From positions 1,240,001 through 1,304,000 of the forward strand of contig JAFKAC010000007.1 of assembly GCA_025766275.1 (NCBI GenBank): 64,000 nt of DNA. The letters are read 5' to 3'. The notes under the pieces were generated by a model. It was not told the DNA's origin, searched no databases, and saw only the letters and a list, made by a program, of their open reading frames with translations. Shown one piece after another: positions 11,780 to 24,700 of the stretch. This DNA is from Lactarius indigo. Lineage: Eukaryota > Basidiomycota > Agaricomycetes > Russulales > Russulaceae. The position numbers and the translations under genes are program-made. Numbering within the stretch: position 1 is the first letter of the stretch; each line of letters opens with the position of its first letter.

Positions 11780-13832
11780 TTAATCCTCATCCCAGTTTCC
11801 TGCTTGTTGAGGGATTTTTGGTCCGCCTGCTGGTCGGCTCATGATGATGCTATCTACGCTGAGAACTGAGACGGCGGCTTCAGTTGCCAGGCGAATGGCC
11901 CAAGCTTTGGCTGCTAGTGAGTCAACGATATTGCGCTCGGTAACATTCACCGTTCCGTCCGTTTCGGCCTAGAAACGAAATCAGCGATCGTGAAACACCG
12001 CCGAAGTGCTCCAAACGCAGCTCACATCAACGTCGACACCCCAAGACTCGCCACTGTCCTTTTCGTGCTTCGCCAGTAACCGCGCCACAATCTCGTTCCC
12101 CTCCGCACCTCCATGTGCGTTCTCTGCCAGCGTGCGTGGGATGACCTCTAAAGCAGATGCGAACCGGCGTACGGCGTGCTGTGCAAGTCCGCGCAAGCCC
12201 GCACCGTACGTGTCCACCCGGCGAGCCAGCGCCAGCTCAGTTGCGCCGGCCCCGGGCACGAGACGTGGGTCCTTCAGAAGCGCTTTTAATGAGGCGACGC
12301 CATCATCCACCGCACGTTCGAGGTCATCCAGGTGATTCTGCGTCGCGCCACGCAAGACGATCGTCGCCGTCCGCGTCTTGACGCCTGCACCATCCGGCTC
12401 CTGTCGTAGAACCGTGACGCGATCTCCGCCGATCTCGATCGTCTCGCAGACATCGACATAGCCCGCCTCTTCGGGGGTGGGGGCTCCGAGGCGAGCAAGA
12501 GGGGTGGCTTGCACGACACGACAAAGGCGCCGGAGATCGAACTTGGATAAGACTTTGAGGACGAGAATTTGATTTCTGTTGAGGTAATGAAGAGCGAGTT
12601 CTCCCACAGTCGTTCCTGCCACGATTGCTTTTACTCCCGAGTCGGCCAACTCTTTGAAAATCTGCGGGCGAGAATTGAGTGAGTCGCATATACGGGTACT
12701 AAACTTGATATACACACTTTCTCCATGTGCTTCTCCTCTCCTCTGGTAAAATTTAGCATATCGTCGGCGTTTTTGATCAAAACGGTGCCCTTCGTTTCCG
12801 TCTGGGCGACGTCTATGGGATTTGTGAAGACAGCCACTTTTCCTCCTGTAACTTTCTTTACGTCGCCTGTCGAAAGTCGAGCGTTCTTGGTGGCTGGCGC
12901 AGATGGGAAGTAGAGGTGTCACGCACCTTCGGGCTCCCTGCCAAATACCATACCTTGCACGACTTTGCTTCCTGCCAAACTGCCTCCCATGATTTTGACT
13001 ACCCGTACATTGTCCACGTTGAATGTTTTGTTGTTTTCTGGCATAACCGACAGAGCAGCCTCCGCCACTAGTCTTGCGAGAATGTCTTCCGATCCATACT
13101 GTTTTGATGCTATGGCAGGTGTGACGGCATGCGCAAGCGCCTGTTTTGTTAATGGAGATGGAAGCTCGCTAGTCGACAGCGCTGGTAAATAGCCCATCGG
13201 TTAGTGGGCGTCGAGAAACTGAAGTCGGATGGGACGCACTCTCCAACTCGGCCAATGCCTTGGTACATGCAAGCTCATAACCTTTGATCACCTCACTCGG
13301 GTGAAGACCCATGATAAGCAAACTCTCTGCCCTTTTGAGCAGCTCTCCGGCAAAAATCAATACTGTGTTGGTGGCGTCTCCCATCTAAGCCAGGGGTTTG
13401 CGCTAACATGACAGACCAGACGAATGAAGAACTTACCTCAGTTTCTTGTGCTTGCGAAGCCATCACAAGTAGCTTTGCAGCTGGGTGCACGACTTCGATT
13501 TCGCGGATGATGGTGGCAGCATCGGAGGTCACGAATAGTTTGCCCAAGTGGTTGATAACTAGTTTATTGCGACCTGTTGCCCCGCTCGTCGAGACTTCCC
13601 TAAGCACGACGATAGAAAGATCGCGCACCATTTGGACCAAAACTTGTTCTGACAAGGTTTGATAGCTCTGAGACGGCTTCGATGTTTCGAAGGACCGCGT
13701 CCTCGAGACCAGACATTTGCTGGGACCAAAACCATCAGAAAAGACTTGGAAAACGTTGTACTTGTGATCTCCTACTTTATACCCATCTTTGAAGAGTTGT
13801 ATGTTATTCGCCTTTGGTACCTTTAAAGCCAT
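11780..13832 (-). CDS. CCT8: T-complex protein 1 subunit theta
   Basis: Subunit of the cytosolic TRiC/CCT chaperonin, which folds actin, tubulin and WD-repeat proteins using ATP. Eight exons (13776-13832, 13629-13719, 13437-13573, 13240-13384, 12927-13181, 12718-12866, 12026-12661, 11780-11968), all phases consistent, giving 552 aa. Clear theta features: MALKVPKANN start, SFGPNGRNKLVINHLGKLFV, TSDAATIIREIEVVHPAAKL, FAGELLKRAESLL, MGLHPSEVIKGYELA, TETKGTVLIKNADDML, VPGAGATELALA and a C-terminus ending QQAGNWDED. For intron 5 two acceptors are possible; I took the one giving EPEGDVKKVTGGKV because it matches the family. The ATP-loop motif normally reading GDGT is GDAT here (after the third intron). 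Confidence 0.93.
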
Positions 13833-15078
13833 TTTGGGATCAGGCGAGTGTTGAGGAGGTGCTGGAAGCGGACTGGGTAATCAGTCGGGCGATACAAGAC
13901 GACGCGACGAGCAGATTTGCCTAAACTGGAACGGTCCCCGGCCCGCCACTTCCTGCCGACGTCACGCGTCACGCATCACACCGTGGGATAGGAATGCTCT
14001 ACTCTTCTCCGAGTCTTTCAACTCTTGTTCAAACCACTCCAACTTGAAATACCAGCACTTGTGGCCCCTTGTTTTCTATGCTTCGTCCCACGAACCCTCT
14101 CGTGTGAAAGGCAAATATTCTGTGCCAGGTGGGCCTCAAATTGTAATTGGAGTCTAAAGACTAGGTATTAGGTTCTGTCCACATGCCAGCGCTCGGCATA
14201 CCAGCGGACCTTCAGGACAACGGGCGCCGTCTGCTACAATCAGAGTTTATCTTCTAGGTTGGGCTGCAATGAGACTGGGCTGTGGTGACTGGGACCAAAG
14301 TCTGTATATCTCTTGGCGCTGTTCCTGTGATCCTCACCATCAGATGTACTACCATCAAGGCGAAACGAGGAGTGTGGTAAACCTGCCTTGTCCCGGCGCG
14401 ACCTTGGTATTAATACCCGCGTGCGGTACGACTTTGTATATTTCTATCTTCCTCCCCTAATCACTGCATATCACATACAAATTCCTGTTGCCCACGTACA
14501 AGAGATAATGCGAGCGCGATCCCCAATTGCATTCTCCCTCTAGTTCCAGGGTTGGATTGATCAAGAGTGACAATAATAGTGGAGCTGCGAGCGGGGAAAT
14601 CCCGCTTTCTGATCGATCGTACACATCGTCCCATCCACGATGTACCCATTTTCTCAGATAAGAGCCGTGCTGTCCTTGCGAAGTTGTTTGATCTTTGTCT
14701 GCGTCAGTTATACATCGAGTGTGAATGTCCTGCAATCTTGACCCGGAAGATTCGTAGCCGCTTTTGAAGGATATCGACGACGGCATTGCGATTTGAGTTT
14801 CAAGTCTACTCTGTCGTGGCATGGTCTTGCGAGGGCCGCACTGCAGTACGATTCGGTGTCTGAGCAATACCTTTGCAGGTCTCGCTTTCATTCCCCGACT
14901 GCTAGACTTCCCTGCGTCTGAGACCGAGGCTGGGGTGCGGGTCTGTTTGTACCACAGCTTTCGCTCACCTGACCACGCGTGATTTATGGCTGGAGTGGTC
15001 GGTCGTGCTGTGTAATAGCACAGCTCTTTGCGCTTTTGGGCCGCTTTTTAACCCCTCAGCTCTTGTCTGTCTTTCGCC
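13833..15078. other. intergenic, upstream of CCT8
   Basis: About 1.2 kb with no recognisable coding sequence. It must contain the CCT8 promoter and the promoter of the small gene at 15079. Confidence 0.4.
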
Positions 15079-15530
15079 ATGTCATTTCTTCTCCTCCCCA
15101 TTTGTTACTTCCTCCAAAATGGAATGACTCCAGATGACTTGGGCTTGATGCTTGTCGGGGGAGCGGTGTTAATTCTAATGATCCGTGTCACTTGTCATGC
15201 TGTGGTAAACATTTACCTTCTTTCTCTCTTTTGCCTATCGGACTTCTGACCGATATTTTTAGCGTGTTGTTTCCACACACCTGATGACTCCCGCCGCCGA
15301 CTTGTACTTGAATATATTCGCTGGTGGGGTCAGTTTTGTCAACGGCCGCTAGTTCTGTATCTTTAAGCTCACCTCGATCTATAGGCCCTCGACCTGGAAG
15401 TCGGAGATCTAGCAGAAGTCGAGGACCTCATAGATCGCGATCCCGGTATGTTGTACAAATGGTGGTATTCGGACCTCGTGCTGAGACCTTGCGGGGCACA
15501 GACGACCTCGCTACATACTCTGAGACGTAG
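15079..15530 (+). CDS. candidate small membrane protein gene, 4 exons
   Basis: Exons 15079-15204, 15263-15328, 15385-15445 and 15502-15530 join at GTAAAC...TTTAG, GTCAGT...TATAG and GTATGT...ACAG with matching phases to give 93 aa. The product has a hydrophobic start (MSFLLLPICYFL), a second hydrophobic stretch (LMLVGGAVLILMIRV), and after the introns an acidic tail (LDLEVGDLAEVEDLIDRD, ending DDLATYSET). Because each exon is short, no single long frame reveals it; the support is the continued frame across three plausible introns. Start could also be the Met at 15124. No family is recognised. Confidence 0.45.
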
Positions 15531-16722
15531 CAACCTCGATGCGTTATCTCTCCGCGCACCATAAAGATGGAATTTGTTGTCACTGCACGCGAAACTCGAC
15601 CACCTCTCCGGATCTCACCCGCATTTCCTTATTGCAGAGGCTCGCTTGGCGCCGACTGTATAGTGGCCTGCCCCAGTTTCTCAGCTGTCATCTAAACCCT
15701 GATAACTCCTACTCCTTCGGAAGCACCGCCTATTTTTCCCAGTAATCTTGAGGGGTCGTCTGCCCTGAACGACTCATCCCCACTTCGATGAGTCCTCGGT
15801 CCTCAATCATCGGTCCCTCCCCCCTTTACGCGAACTTTCGTTTCTCTCGTCCCTTGACCTAGAGAGCCCTGTAGATCACCCCATAGCGCAACCATGTCAT
15901 CCACCTTTCCCGTATTCTGGCATACGATTGCGGGAGGCCGTCGTCTCTTTTTACTCTTTATGCATAACGGTTTTCCAGGATATGTCGTCGTTAGAACCAA
16001 CATCAAGTGTACATTTACCGTACTAACGACCAATATGCTTTTTCATCTTGCTAATTCATGTCGTATCCGCTGGCAGTCTGTTGATGTCTCCTGGTCTATG
16101 GTGATTCCTGGAACGACATTTTCGCAATGCCTTCGTACTCGACGTCCATGAAACAGCTACGAAATGTGCCGGAGCTAAGGAGTGATCATAAACTTCTGCT
16201 TGTCAAAACCCATCATTATGCACTCAAGGTACAGATCCGAATCCCAATATTTCATATCTAGAGCGACCTCTCAAGTACTCACGGTACTATATCAGTAGGC
16301 CCGGGTGCCTTCAAACCATCGAATCATCAGAAAGTGTGCAAGTCAGCTGAGTGCACCGTGTGAACGCCTCCGACATCATCGATCGTCTGGGAACTGGTAA
16401 CCAAGCCGAGAACATCATGATGGGCACTGCGTGTCGCCGTAACGATTTCGTGACTCATAGTTTTTTTTGCTTCACTTCTGACCACCCTCCTGGTTGCTCG
16501 ACTTGCGCCAAAGTTGATTTATATAAAGAGAGAAAGACCCACAGACAACAACTAAACAAGACACCGGACAACTACAATACAGCATCGAGGTACGCGTCGC
16601 AGCGCAGGAATGCGTAGCCAGTGGTGAGGCCCATGCGTGCCGCTCATAACGACCTGCACAAGATCGTCGTGGACGACGACTGCGAGACAGTATTGCAGGT
16701 GCAACTCTCACGACTAAAAAGG
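15531..16722. other. intergenic
   Basis: About 1.2 kb downstream of the mitochondrial carrier. Short frames (for example 15894-16151) show no recognisable domain; nothing else is seen. Confidence 0.4.
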
Positions 16723-18259
16723 TCATACACCAGTGAATTCTCGCAGATATTCTGGGAAGGGATATCGATGAGTCTCCTATTAAACAATGCATCCAAGACT
16801 CACCTCTGGTCAGCTCGAATGCTGCAAAGGTACTTCCAGCGGCTGGGATGCTACTCGGGTGGTTAGAATCGAAGCGGAGGCTATGTCGTGGAGCGTATCA
16901 CCTTCGGATGACTGATGGCCATCAGCTGAGAAGTCCCAGTACAAGGAGATACAACGAACTTACGACTTGGGGTTAGGCCACGGAATAGGCCAGTTCTGGT
17001 CAGGTGCCATTTAAGGCACCAAGGACGAGATAAAGGGTGAAACGCTCACACTCCAGACTCAGCGACAACTGCTCTCAATTCATTCACGATGTACTGCACA
17101 GGTGTTCCTTTTGGAGGGGTTGTGCGAAGCTGCACGCGTGACTTGATGACGTCTTCAAGGGTGGGATTAAACTCCCATAGCATAAGGAGTCGAAAACTTT
17201 GCGACATTACCTAGAGGGTAGGAAGAGAGCCAATACGCGATCTGAAACAGTATTGAGGCGAGATGTCAAAGGCATCAGTAGATACAGACGCACCCCTCCG
17301 GTGGATCCGCTAGCCAGCAGCGCCCAAACCGGTAAGTCGGGACCATATGTTTGCGAAAATTTTCGTTTCGAGAATTCGAATGCTGTTGTGAACGTTGGCA
17401 TCTCGAGCTACGAGAAGTCCCACATACACACCTGTGTAGAACCTGCACCACATCCGGTGAATATGACCCATCAGTGAGCAACCGTATGCCTCACCCTGCA
17501 TAAGCCGGGATTTCTCGAGCCACAGTGACCTAGTACGAGAAACATGACGTCGAGTCAGACCACGCCGGGACTCTTAGAGGATATGGCGTACCCAATACCC
17601 GCGCATGATTCCCTTCCGAAAACCCCACTCCGCCCACATCTCCCTCGCGACGACGCGCAGCCGCTTGTCCGACGGGTTTCCATATTGGCCCTGCATACGC
17701 ACCTTGAACATTTCCACCGGGCTGGCAAGAATAGCGTTTGCGGCGCCGGCCATGGCGCCCGCGGCGGCGGTCTCCTTCAACGAGAGCTGTCCAAACGGTG
17801 AGATGATCCGTTTCGAGATTCCGTAGGCGGCAAAGAGCAGAGAGTTGACGCCTGCGATCCCGACGAGGGGACTAGCCATCCCTTTGCAGTCACCGTTCGG
17901 TGAGAGACTGATAGGTGATAAGGGAGGCGGGGCGAGGCGAACCTTTGTAAAGTGCCAGAACACCTTCTTTTCGCACCGTTTGGGCCAGAATGTCCATGGG
18001 CCCTTTCTGCGAGGCGGATTCAGACGAAAGACTGGGATCGAAGCAAGAACAGCACTGACAAACATGCCCTCTGTTGCAAGGCGCAAACAGGGGCGAGGGG
18101 GTCAGTCCGACACATGGAAGTGGGAGGATGAACTGAACTGGGAGCAATCTGAGCACGCGTCTTGACCGTATCTAGTGGCTGTCCCACCAGGACTTGTGCC
18201 GCGCCTCCAAAGCTGCCTGCGATGAGCTCATTGGCAGTCTCTAGTGTACTATGCGGCAT
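16723..18259 (-). CDS. mitochondrial carrier family protein (YMC/carnitine-carrier-like)
   Basis: Inner-membrane solute carrier of the SLC25 family. Twelve exons: 18134-18259, 17943-18006, 17592-17881, 17495-17529, 17432-17442, 17294-17382, 17211-17241, 17050-17152, 16964-16995, 16902-16911, 16804-16850, 16723-16751. Phases agree throughout and give 288 aa, the normal length. All three signature repeats are present: QPLDTVKTR, SPVEMFKVRMQ and YPLDVIKSRVQ, each with the Px[DE]xx[KR] core, plus GLFRGLTPSLIRSIPAAGST in the last repeat and LTREYLREFTGV at the C-terminus. Two exons are only 11 and 10 nt. The first donor (GTTCAT at 18133) is the weakest join. The layout resembles Ymc1/Crc1-type carriers; the substrate cannot be fixed from sequence alone. 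Confidence 0.88.
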
Positions 18260-18706
18260 GCCGATTCGGGTCGTAGTGGTGACTGAGTGAGAGGAAGCGC
18301 AGAGAGGCAGGTCGCGTAATAAACCTTCGAGCTTCGAGACGCGTCTGCTCATTCGCTCTGTCAAGTCAAAATTGATAGTTATAATCGATTGGAGGGTCGC
18401 CTGCGACAAGCAGTTGATGCCAGATTGCCTACTACAGACAGAAATATAGGAAATGACGGTATGGGTAACGATACTAAGTCCAATGCTATGAAGGGAAGTT
18501 GTGATCTAAAGAATCAAATGCAGAGAGTCCAAAACAATGCAGTAAAGGTACACCATGCTGCGCAAAACGGCACCGAAGAATTGAGCCTGAAAGGACAAAG
18601 AGAGAATAGAGTACTTAAATGAGTGGACGATTGGAATAGTAAGAGGTATTTTGAGGTGACAACCACCAGGAGCGAGGTCACGAAGAGGGCCAAAACGAAT
18701 GCACAT

Positions 18707-21700
18707 TCAGATAGCTTGTGGAGTAGGTGAGGCCTCTGATTCGGCTTCAGCTTCGGTCTCTTCTTCCTCCTCAAGGATAGGTTCGTCAAACTCGTCGTCG
18801 TCGTACTCTTGATCCACTTCCGCATCCGCATCCGCGTCGTCGAAAATAGTGTGAAACTGTAAACAATAAGCGAGTCATCTGGGAAGCGGATCGACGAAGC
18901 TTACGTGGGTTACAAGGGCCTTCACCAGTCTGTTGGTGTGTGGCATATTCGACATAATCATGAGGAAATCATTGTGAGGTGCTCGCAGCAGGTTAGGACT
19001 GAATACGATAGCCAACGCGTCCGTCGTCATTTGGTTGTGCTCTTCGTAGTCAGTGACCCTACAGTTCGTGCCATTCAGAGTCGTACCTCAGGGGACAGGT
19101 AAGAAAAAGAAATCGCCTACTTGTCAAGATGTTCGACAACACGTTTAAGGAGATCAAAATTATGTCGAGGCAGTGCTTGAATTACAGTTCGAATCCGTTC
19201 TATCCTAGTATTGAAGTCCTCAATCTCTGCGCGAAAGCGAGCGTGCGTAAGCTGCAAAACGATATTGAGGGCTACAAGGGTGTCTTACGCATTGCTTTGA
19301 TAATGTCGTGATACGAGTATGATGGAAATGCAGGTTCTGGCAAAACACGGAACCAGGTCTTGATGAGGTCACAAACAGCGTAGATGTCCGTAGAGGGTGT
19401 GACAGGCCATAATCCTGTGGGAGACAGTGAGAAGAAATGGCGGTAATGTTAAATTACTATGGCCATACCTCGATTCAAGGCGTCCTTGAGGGCAGTCACC
19501 TCCGAAGTTGCTCCTGCGATGCGATCTGGAACAAACGTTGGTCCCATCAACAAAGCGACAGCTTAAATAAGGCTGCTTACAGATGCCGACTTCAGTTAAG
19601 CCTCTTGCTTCAACCTCCAGTAGACACTTCTCCAAGAAAGACGGGATCGCGCCGGGTGCCACCGGAGCGCCTCCCGCCTCGCGCTGGAGTAAAAATTCGA
19701 GTTCGACGCCGAAAACTGCACGCGACCGTTAGCACGACTACGGAAGTTGAGAGACGACAAACTCACCAGCTGTCGGATCTCGTGATGCAGTCGTTGGGCG
19801 ATCATGTATATGATCTGCCAGCTGGGGCTTCGGCGAATTGCCAATGTAAGTCAGCCGCCTCTTGGCAGCTGTCTTTGAGACATGGTCGATCGTACGAATC
19901 CATTTCTTCATCTCTGCTTTTGTGGCCATCTGCAACAAGTAATGACCGCCATCTTCAGTATCGAGCTGGACCGTATAGGAACGCTCATAATTCATGGAAT
20001 GTGAGATCCTCGCATCAACAACGCTGAGAACCAGCGCCGGCTTGCCCGTGGGCGTGAAATCTAGCTCGGCGGGCGTACGCCTGGTTGCGTTGACGTCGAC
20101 ATGGTCCAAAGCAAATGCGTTCGATATCGGACGCATCAATTGCTGGAAGAAAGTTGACGAACCACTCTTCTTCATCCGGTGTTGTCGCTGAGCGGGGGCG
20201 TGTTGCCAACGGGTGTTCATCGCCTTGGAAAAATATTCCTCTCGCTTGTCAAGCCGGTGCTGCTCTTGCTTTCGCTCTTTTTCAAGGCGGTCACGAAGAT
20301 TGCGATCACGTTTGTTCTTTTCGTGCTGAGTTGCAACAAGCCTTTGGAACGGTCGCTGGCTACGTTTGGGCTGATATCCAGCATTCATGTGGGAGGCTTC
20401 TCTATGAACATCTTCTCGAATTGCGCGCAGGTCGAATTGTATCTTGTTCACCTCTCTCTCAATAGCGTCCAAGCGTTCCAGATCAGTTCCATCAGACTCG
20501 TGTCGCTGTGCATCGCGCCGAGCCGACACTGAGGGTAACGAGTCGAGGACTAGATCGCACAGTTGTCTACGCAGGTACCGATCAGTCCACGTGGAGGTCC
20601 GCCAGTCATTTGTACACTCACCGTCGTTTTTGGAAATTGATGAGGCCACTGGTGTCCGTTGGAGTTGACAAGACGTCCGGAAGGCTGAGTATCTCGACCA
20701 TGCGCTCCAGGGTCCATCCCATATCGGTAATGAGATCTGGCAAATTGCGACAGTACCGATAGTTGGGTTTGACCAGCATTGCAACCAAAGTGTCTGAGCC
20801 TGTCCGACGAGCACTAGCCACGTTATTCCATGCCCGGCTATAGAGACGGCTCTCTGGGCTGAGAATAGCGGAAGTTAAGACGAACTCGACGAAGGTACGG
20901 ACGCAGCGTCGTTCGGGGGAGGGGTGCTGTGTGTGGTCGAAGTCGCTTCGGTCCCGGCACACCTCCACGGCCCGCAGTAAGATCTCCATCCTAGCTTGTC
21001 GGACTTGAGACCCTACCCGCGGTGCCACGATTTTGGACACGATCCACTTGCGGAGAACATGGTGCGCCCGCAGACAGCTGCGCAATCCTGGAGGAAAGAG
21101 ACGATAAAGTGGTTCTTGGGAAAGCTCTGAAATTAATGGCGTTTGCGCAACTTCCGCCAGGTGAACATATATGTTTTGAATTTCGACATCTTCGCTGGTT
21201 GAGCTCACATCCCGCGACAGGAACCAAGCAGTTCGATCGGCACTCTGTATCTCCAAAAGGTCTGCAGTAGTAAACAGATCCTGTAAAAAAAAAAAGTCAG
21301 TGGGTTATTATTGGCCGTGGCAATCAAAGTACCTACCTCTTCTGTGACGTTGCGGAACGCCGCAGTAGCCATGGCGTTAATACGGTTGACGAGTTCCTCT
21401 GGCGTCGTTCTGTCAATATCCGGCAAATCGACAAAGTTCAACGAGCCCGACGGGGTTGTCCTGTGTTGTGTTTCTGATACGAGGGTCTTGGAAATATTTG
21501 GGCGCAGAGTTTGGGAAGTAAACAAGGTTGACAAGCCGAGGATGCGACTGTTGAGGCTCTTCCAACTTTCGACAACTTCACTGTCGTCGCGGTGTTGCGA
21601 TTCAGGGATCGCATGGTCCGAAGAGCTCTCAAGAAAAGATTTTACCGCACGGTAAAGGGCGCTGTCATCGAGGACGTCCTGGGAACCACCACCACTATTC

Positions 21701-24700
21701 AGCCATTCGGTCAGGACTTCTATGATCTCTTCTCGAACGTGAGCAATATGAGTGAGGTTTGCGGGAGAGGAAAGGTTGACGTTCGAGGCGCTGATATAGC
21801 GCTTTCGTAGAAGCTGCGAAGCATTTCATTTAAGGAATAATCGCGGAGAAACCGGCTTACTTCGAAGAAGACTAAGGGTGTCACGAAGCTCCGGAAGACA
21901 TTCCACCAAATCAACGAGAAATCTCTACGATCGAGCTTGGCATCGCGCGTCCTGCCATCTTTGAGTGGCATTTCCCCGTTGTCGTCCGAAATGGAAACCG
22001 AGATACCCGGCAACCCATGCGCGAGAACATCTACAAGACGTTCAAGCGTACCGGCTTTGACCACAACCCGTACCGGACGTTCCTTCGGATGCTCAGGAAT
22101 CACCATGCTAGTCCGCGCGGAGATGGAGGGAAGAGAGTTTCTGCGGGCGAGGCTCGCTTTGCGATCCAGGCCATGAGACGACCCAGGCCTAACGCGGATA
22201 GACGGCGCGCGCGACATCGTCTTTTCGCTCATTCCCCCCAGGCTCGACTCAACTATGCTGCTCGGAGGCCTGGAACGGGCAATTGACGAAGGACGGGACG
22301 AAGCGACCTCTAACCCCGGGCTGACTAACAGCACAAGCTCGCCGTCGAATACTGGAATTGTTGTCCCGCCAAAGTCGGGACCAGAGCCCGCATCTGACGC
22401 ACCAATGCTTCGTCTTCGAGTCCCGTCTCGACGGAAGTTGACTTCACCGTTTCGTAGGGTCTGTACATCTTCTACGTTCAGTTGCTGAGGTCCACCACTT
22501 TCTAAACGACCTCGAAGGAGTTGCGCGCGGTCGATGAACGTGACATAGGGGAGATGTTCTGGAAAGAGTAGGGGAATTAGGACCGCGCTCGTGAATCCTT
22601 GAGGGGTATTAGAAGTTCTCGTCCAAAAGTGGGGTTCATATAAGCCCTTATGGCGGGGCTCCGCAGTCAGAGACATTGTCATGAACTGGTCGATACTGCA
22701 TAAGGAGTGAGTGACTAAAAGCCTCATATCAGCGAAAGAACTTGCCGAACAAACTTCCTGGCCAGACCGCTGACCCCTCCTTCGGATGAGGAAAGTACAC
22801 GCCAGGTATCTACCAGCGTCTCCACGGCCTTGGTCCATCCCTCAGTCCCGACATTCAGCTTCCTAGGGCACAACGAGAATGCGGTGCGGAACTCCTCAAA
22901 ATCGTCCTTCGCAGCCTTCAAGAACCGCACAGAGAACGTGTCGCCTTCTCCAACCTTGGCTCTGTCAATGGACGTACGCATCCTTTCACAAGTATCGCCC
23001 CCCCAGAATGTAAGTTTCTTCTCGATAGGGTCTTTTCCTGCCTTGGAGACCCAATTGTCGACCGCCGGACGCACGCCAGAGTCCACACGTCGCCACGTTT
23101 TGTCAAGCCGCGCCACGGGACGAGAACACAGAGCATCGAATATAGCGCGCCACGAACACTCATCCCCTGTTATGCGGCACAGCTCTCCGATACGGGCCCA
23201 AGTGGACACCACCTCCGAGCGTGTGTAAGTACGTGAAGTACGCGAGAAGTGATCGCCGGGTAAAATGGAAGAGCGCGCACCGGCAGGTGAATCTGGCATA
23301 AGAATATGAAGGAGGACGAGCTTGGTGAGCCAGTGCAGATGCGCCTCGCTGCCAAGCAAATACTCGATCGTAGAGCGGGATTCAGGAAAGTCTGGCAAGG
23401 GATGAACTTGGTGGTCGGTGGATGCGGGTATAGGCGTCAAGCAGTCCCCGGAAGTGAGATTCTCTGGGAGACCTTCGAGAAGATAGCGATTGAAAACGAA
23501 CAAGCTATGAGCGATGTCTTGAGCCTTGAACCGGAAGAGGACATCTCTCGTGAACCCATCACGATCCAGTAACGCCAACGAGATATCCTGGCTATTCCCA
23601 GACCCAGATGGTCTATGACCAGCATCTGCAGTCGACCTTGACGGGGATGTTGCGATGCTTGATGTTGGGACCGAGTCCATCATTAGCGCCTCATGAAGCG
23701 ATATTGTCCCATGGTTACCAGGACGAGGTGAGAAAGTACCAACGTTTGGGGAGACGGTATTTGCACTGGGAGTCGATGTCTGAGGATCAGGGGATTGCGC
23801 ATACAGCGCTTGGAGTGATGCGGATGCTGGCAGGGATTGACCAGTGGGTAGTTCATTGCTCTTCTGTAGGGCATTGGGAATTGTTTCGCGTCGGAAGTCA
23901 TTCCACGCAGCTTCATCTACCGGCTTGCCATGATATCGCAAGTACTCCTCCGCGAGCCATGCTACGCGCGCGCGGTTGTCCTCTTTCGCGTCCGCATCTG
24001 CACCACCCACAAGGTATGTGCAACATCGCACAAACTCGAATTCGAACTTGTCCGCGCCAAGAGCTAATGGCAATGCAAAGAGCACCGAGAGAGCAAAGTC
24101 CCGCCATGAGGCCGAAGTGAAGCTGTGAGAAGGAGGCTGTGGCACGTCGACTATTCCTTGGGGCGATGAGAACGTCGTGGCAAAAACAGTCTCGTGGACA
24201 AGTGCTTCGAGGGTACCCTTCATCACTGAGCCATCACGGTCCAATGCTAGTTCCGGGTGTGTCCGCCGACCCCAGAACGCACGTCTTCTCCTCGCAGTAG
24301 CGGGCTTTGCATCCAGTTTTGTCTTGTCAGGGGAGATTTCGTCTGGTTGGCTGGCCTCGTCCTCTTCTTCATCCGCTGGGACAATACCTACAGGAAACAA
24401 CTCCTTGATCTCAGTAGTCCGGTCATTTGGGGGCTTGTAGAATTGAAGCTTAGTTCCACGCAAAACCAGTTTGAAAGGTTTCCATCCCTTAGCTACCACA
24501 GGTTGACCGTATGTCGTCCCACGTGTACTGGGGAAAGCGAAATCCGTCGCGCGATTCACAAACCCCGAATGAAAGGTGATCTGAGAGACACGCTTCTCGT
24601 TGTTTGAATCAGACGCATCAGTTCCGGGTGGTTCAATAATTCTTGGCGGCGGGAGCAGGGGTGTATCACCGGTGGGGGCCGGGATATTATCGTACATAGT

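Noticed and set aside
12006..12335. Plus-strand frames opposite CCT8
   Set aside because: Shadows of a well-supported gene on the other strand.
17574..18086. Carrier gene truncated after the second repeat
   Set aside because: The frame continues through nine further short exons down to 16723, completing the third repeat.
19170..19200. tRNA-like B-box (GTTCGAATCC)
   Set aside because: Lies within the RhoGAP coding exon of BEM2; no A-box or cloverleaf around it.
22830..23228. Plus-strand frame opposite BEM2
   Set aside because: Shadow frame within the 986-residue open stretch of BEM2.
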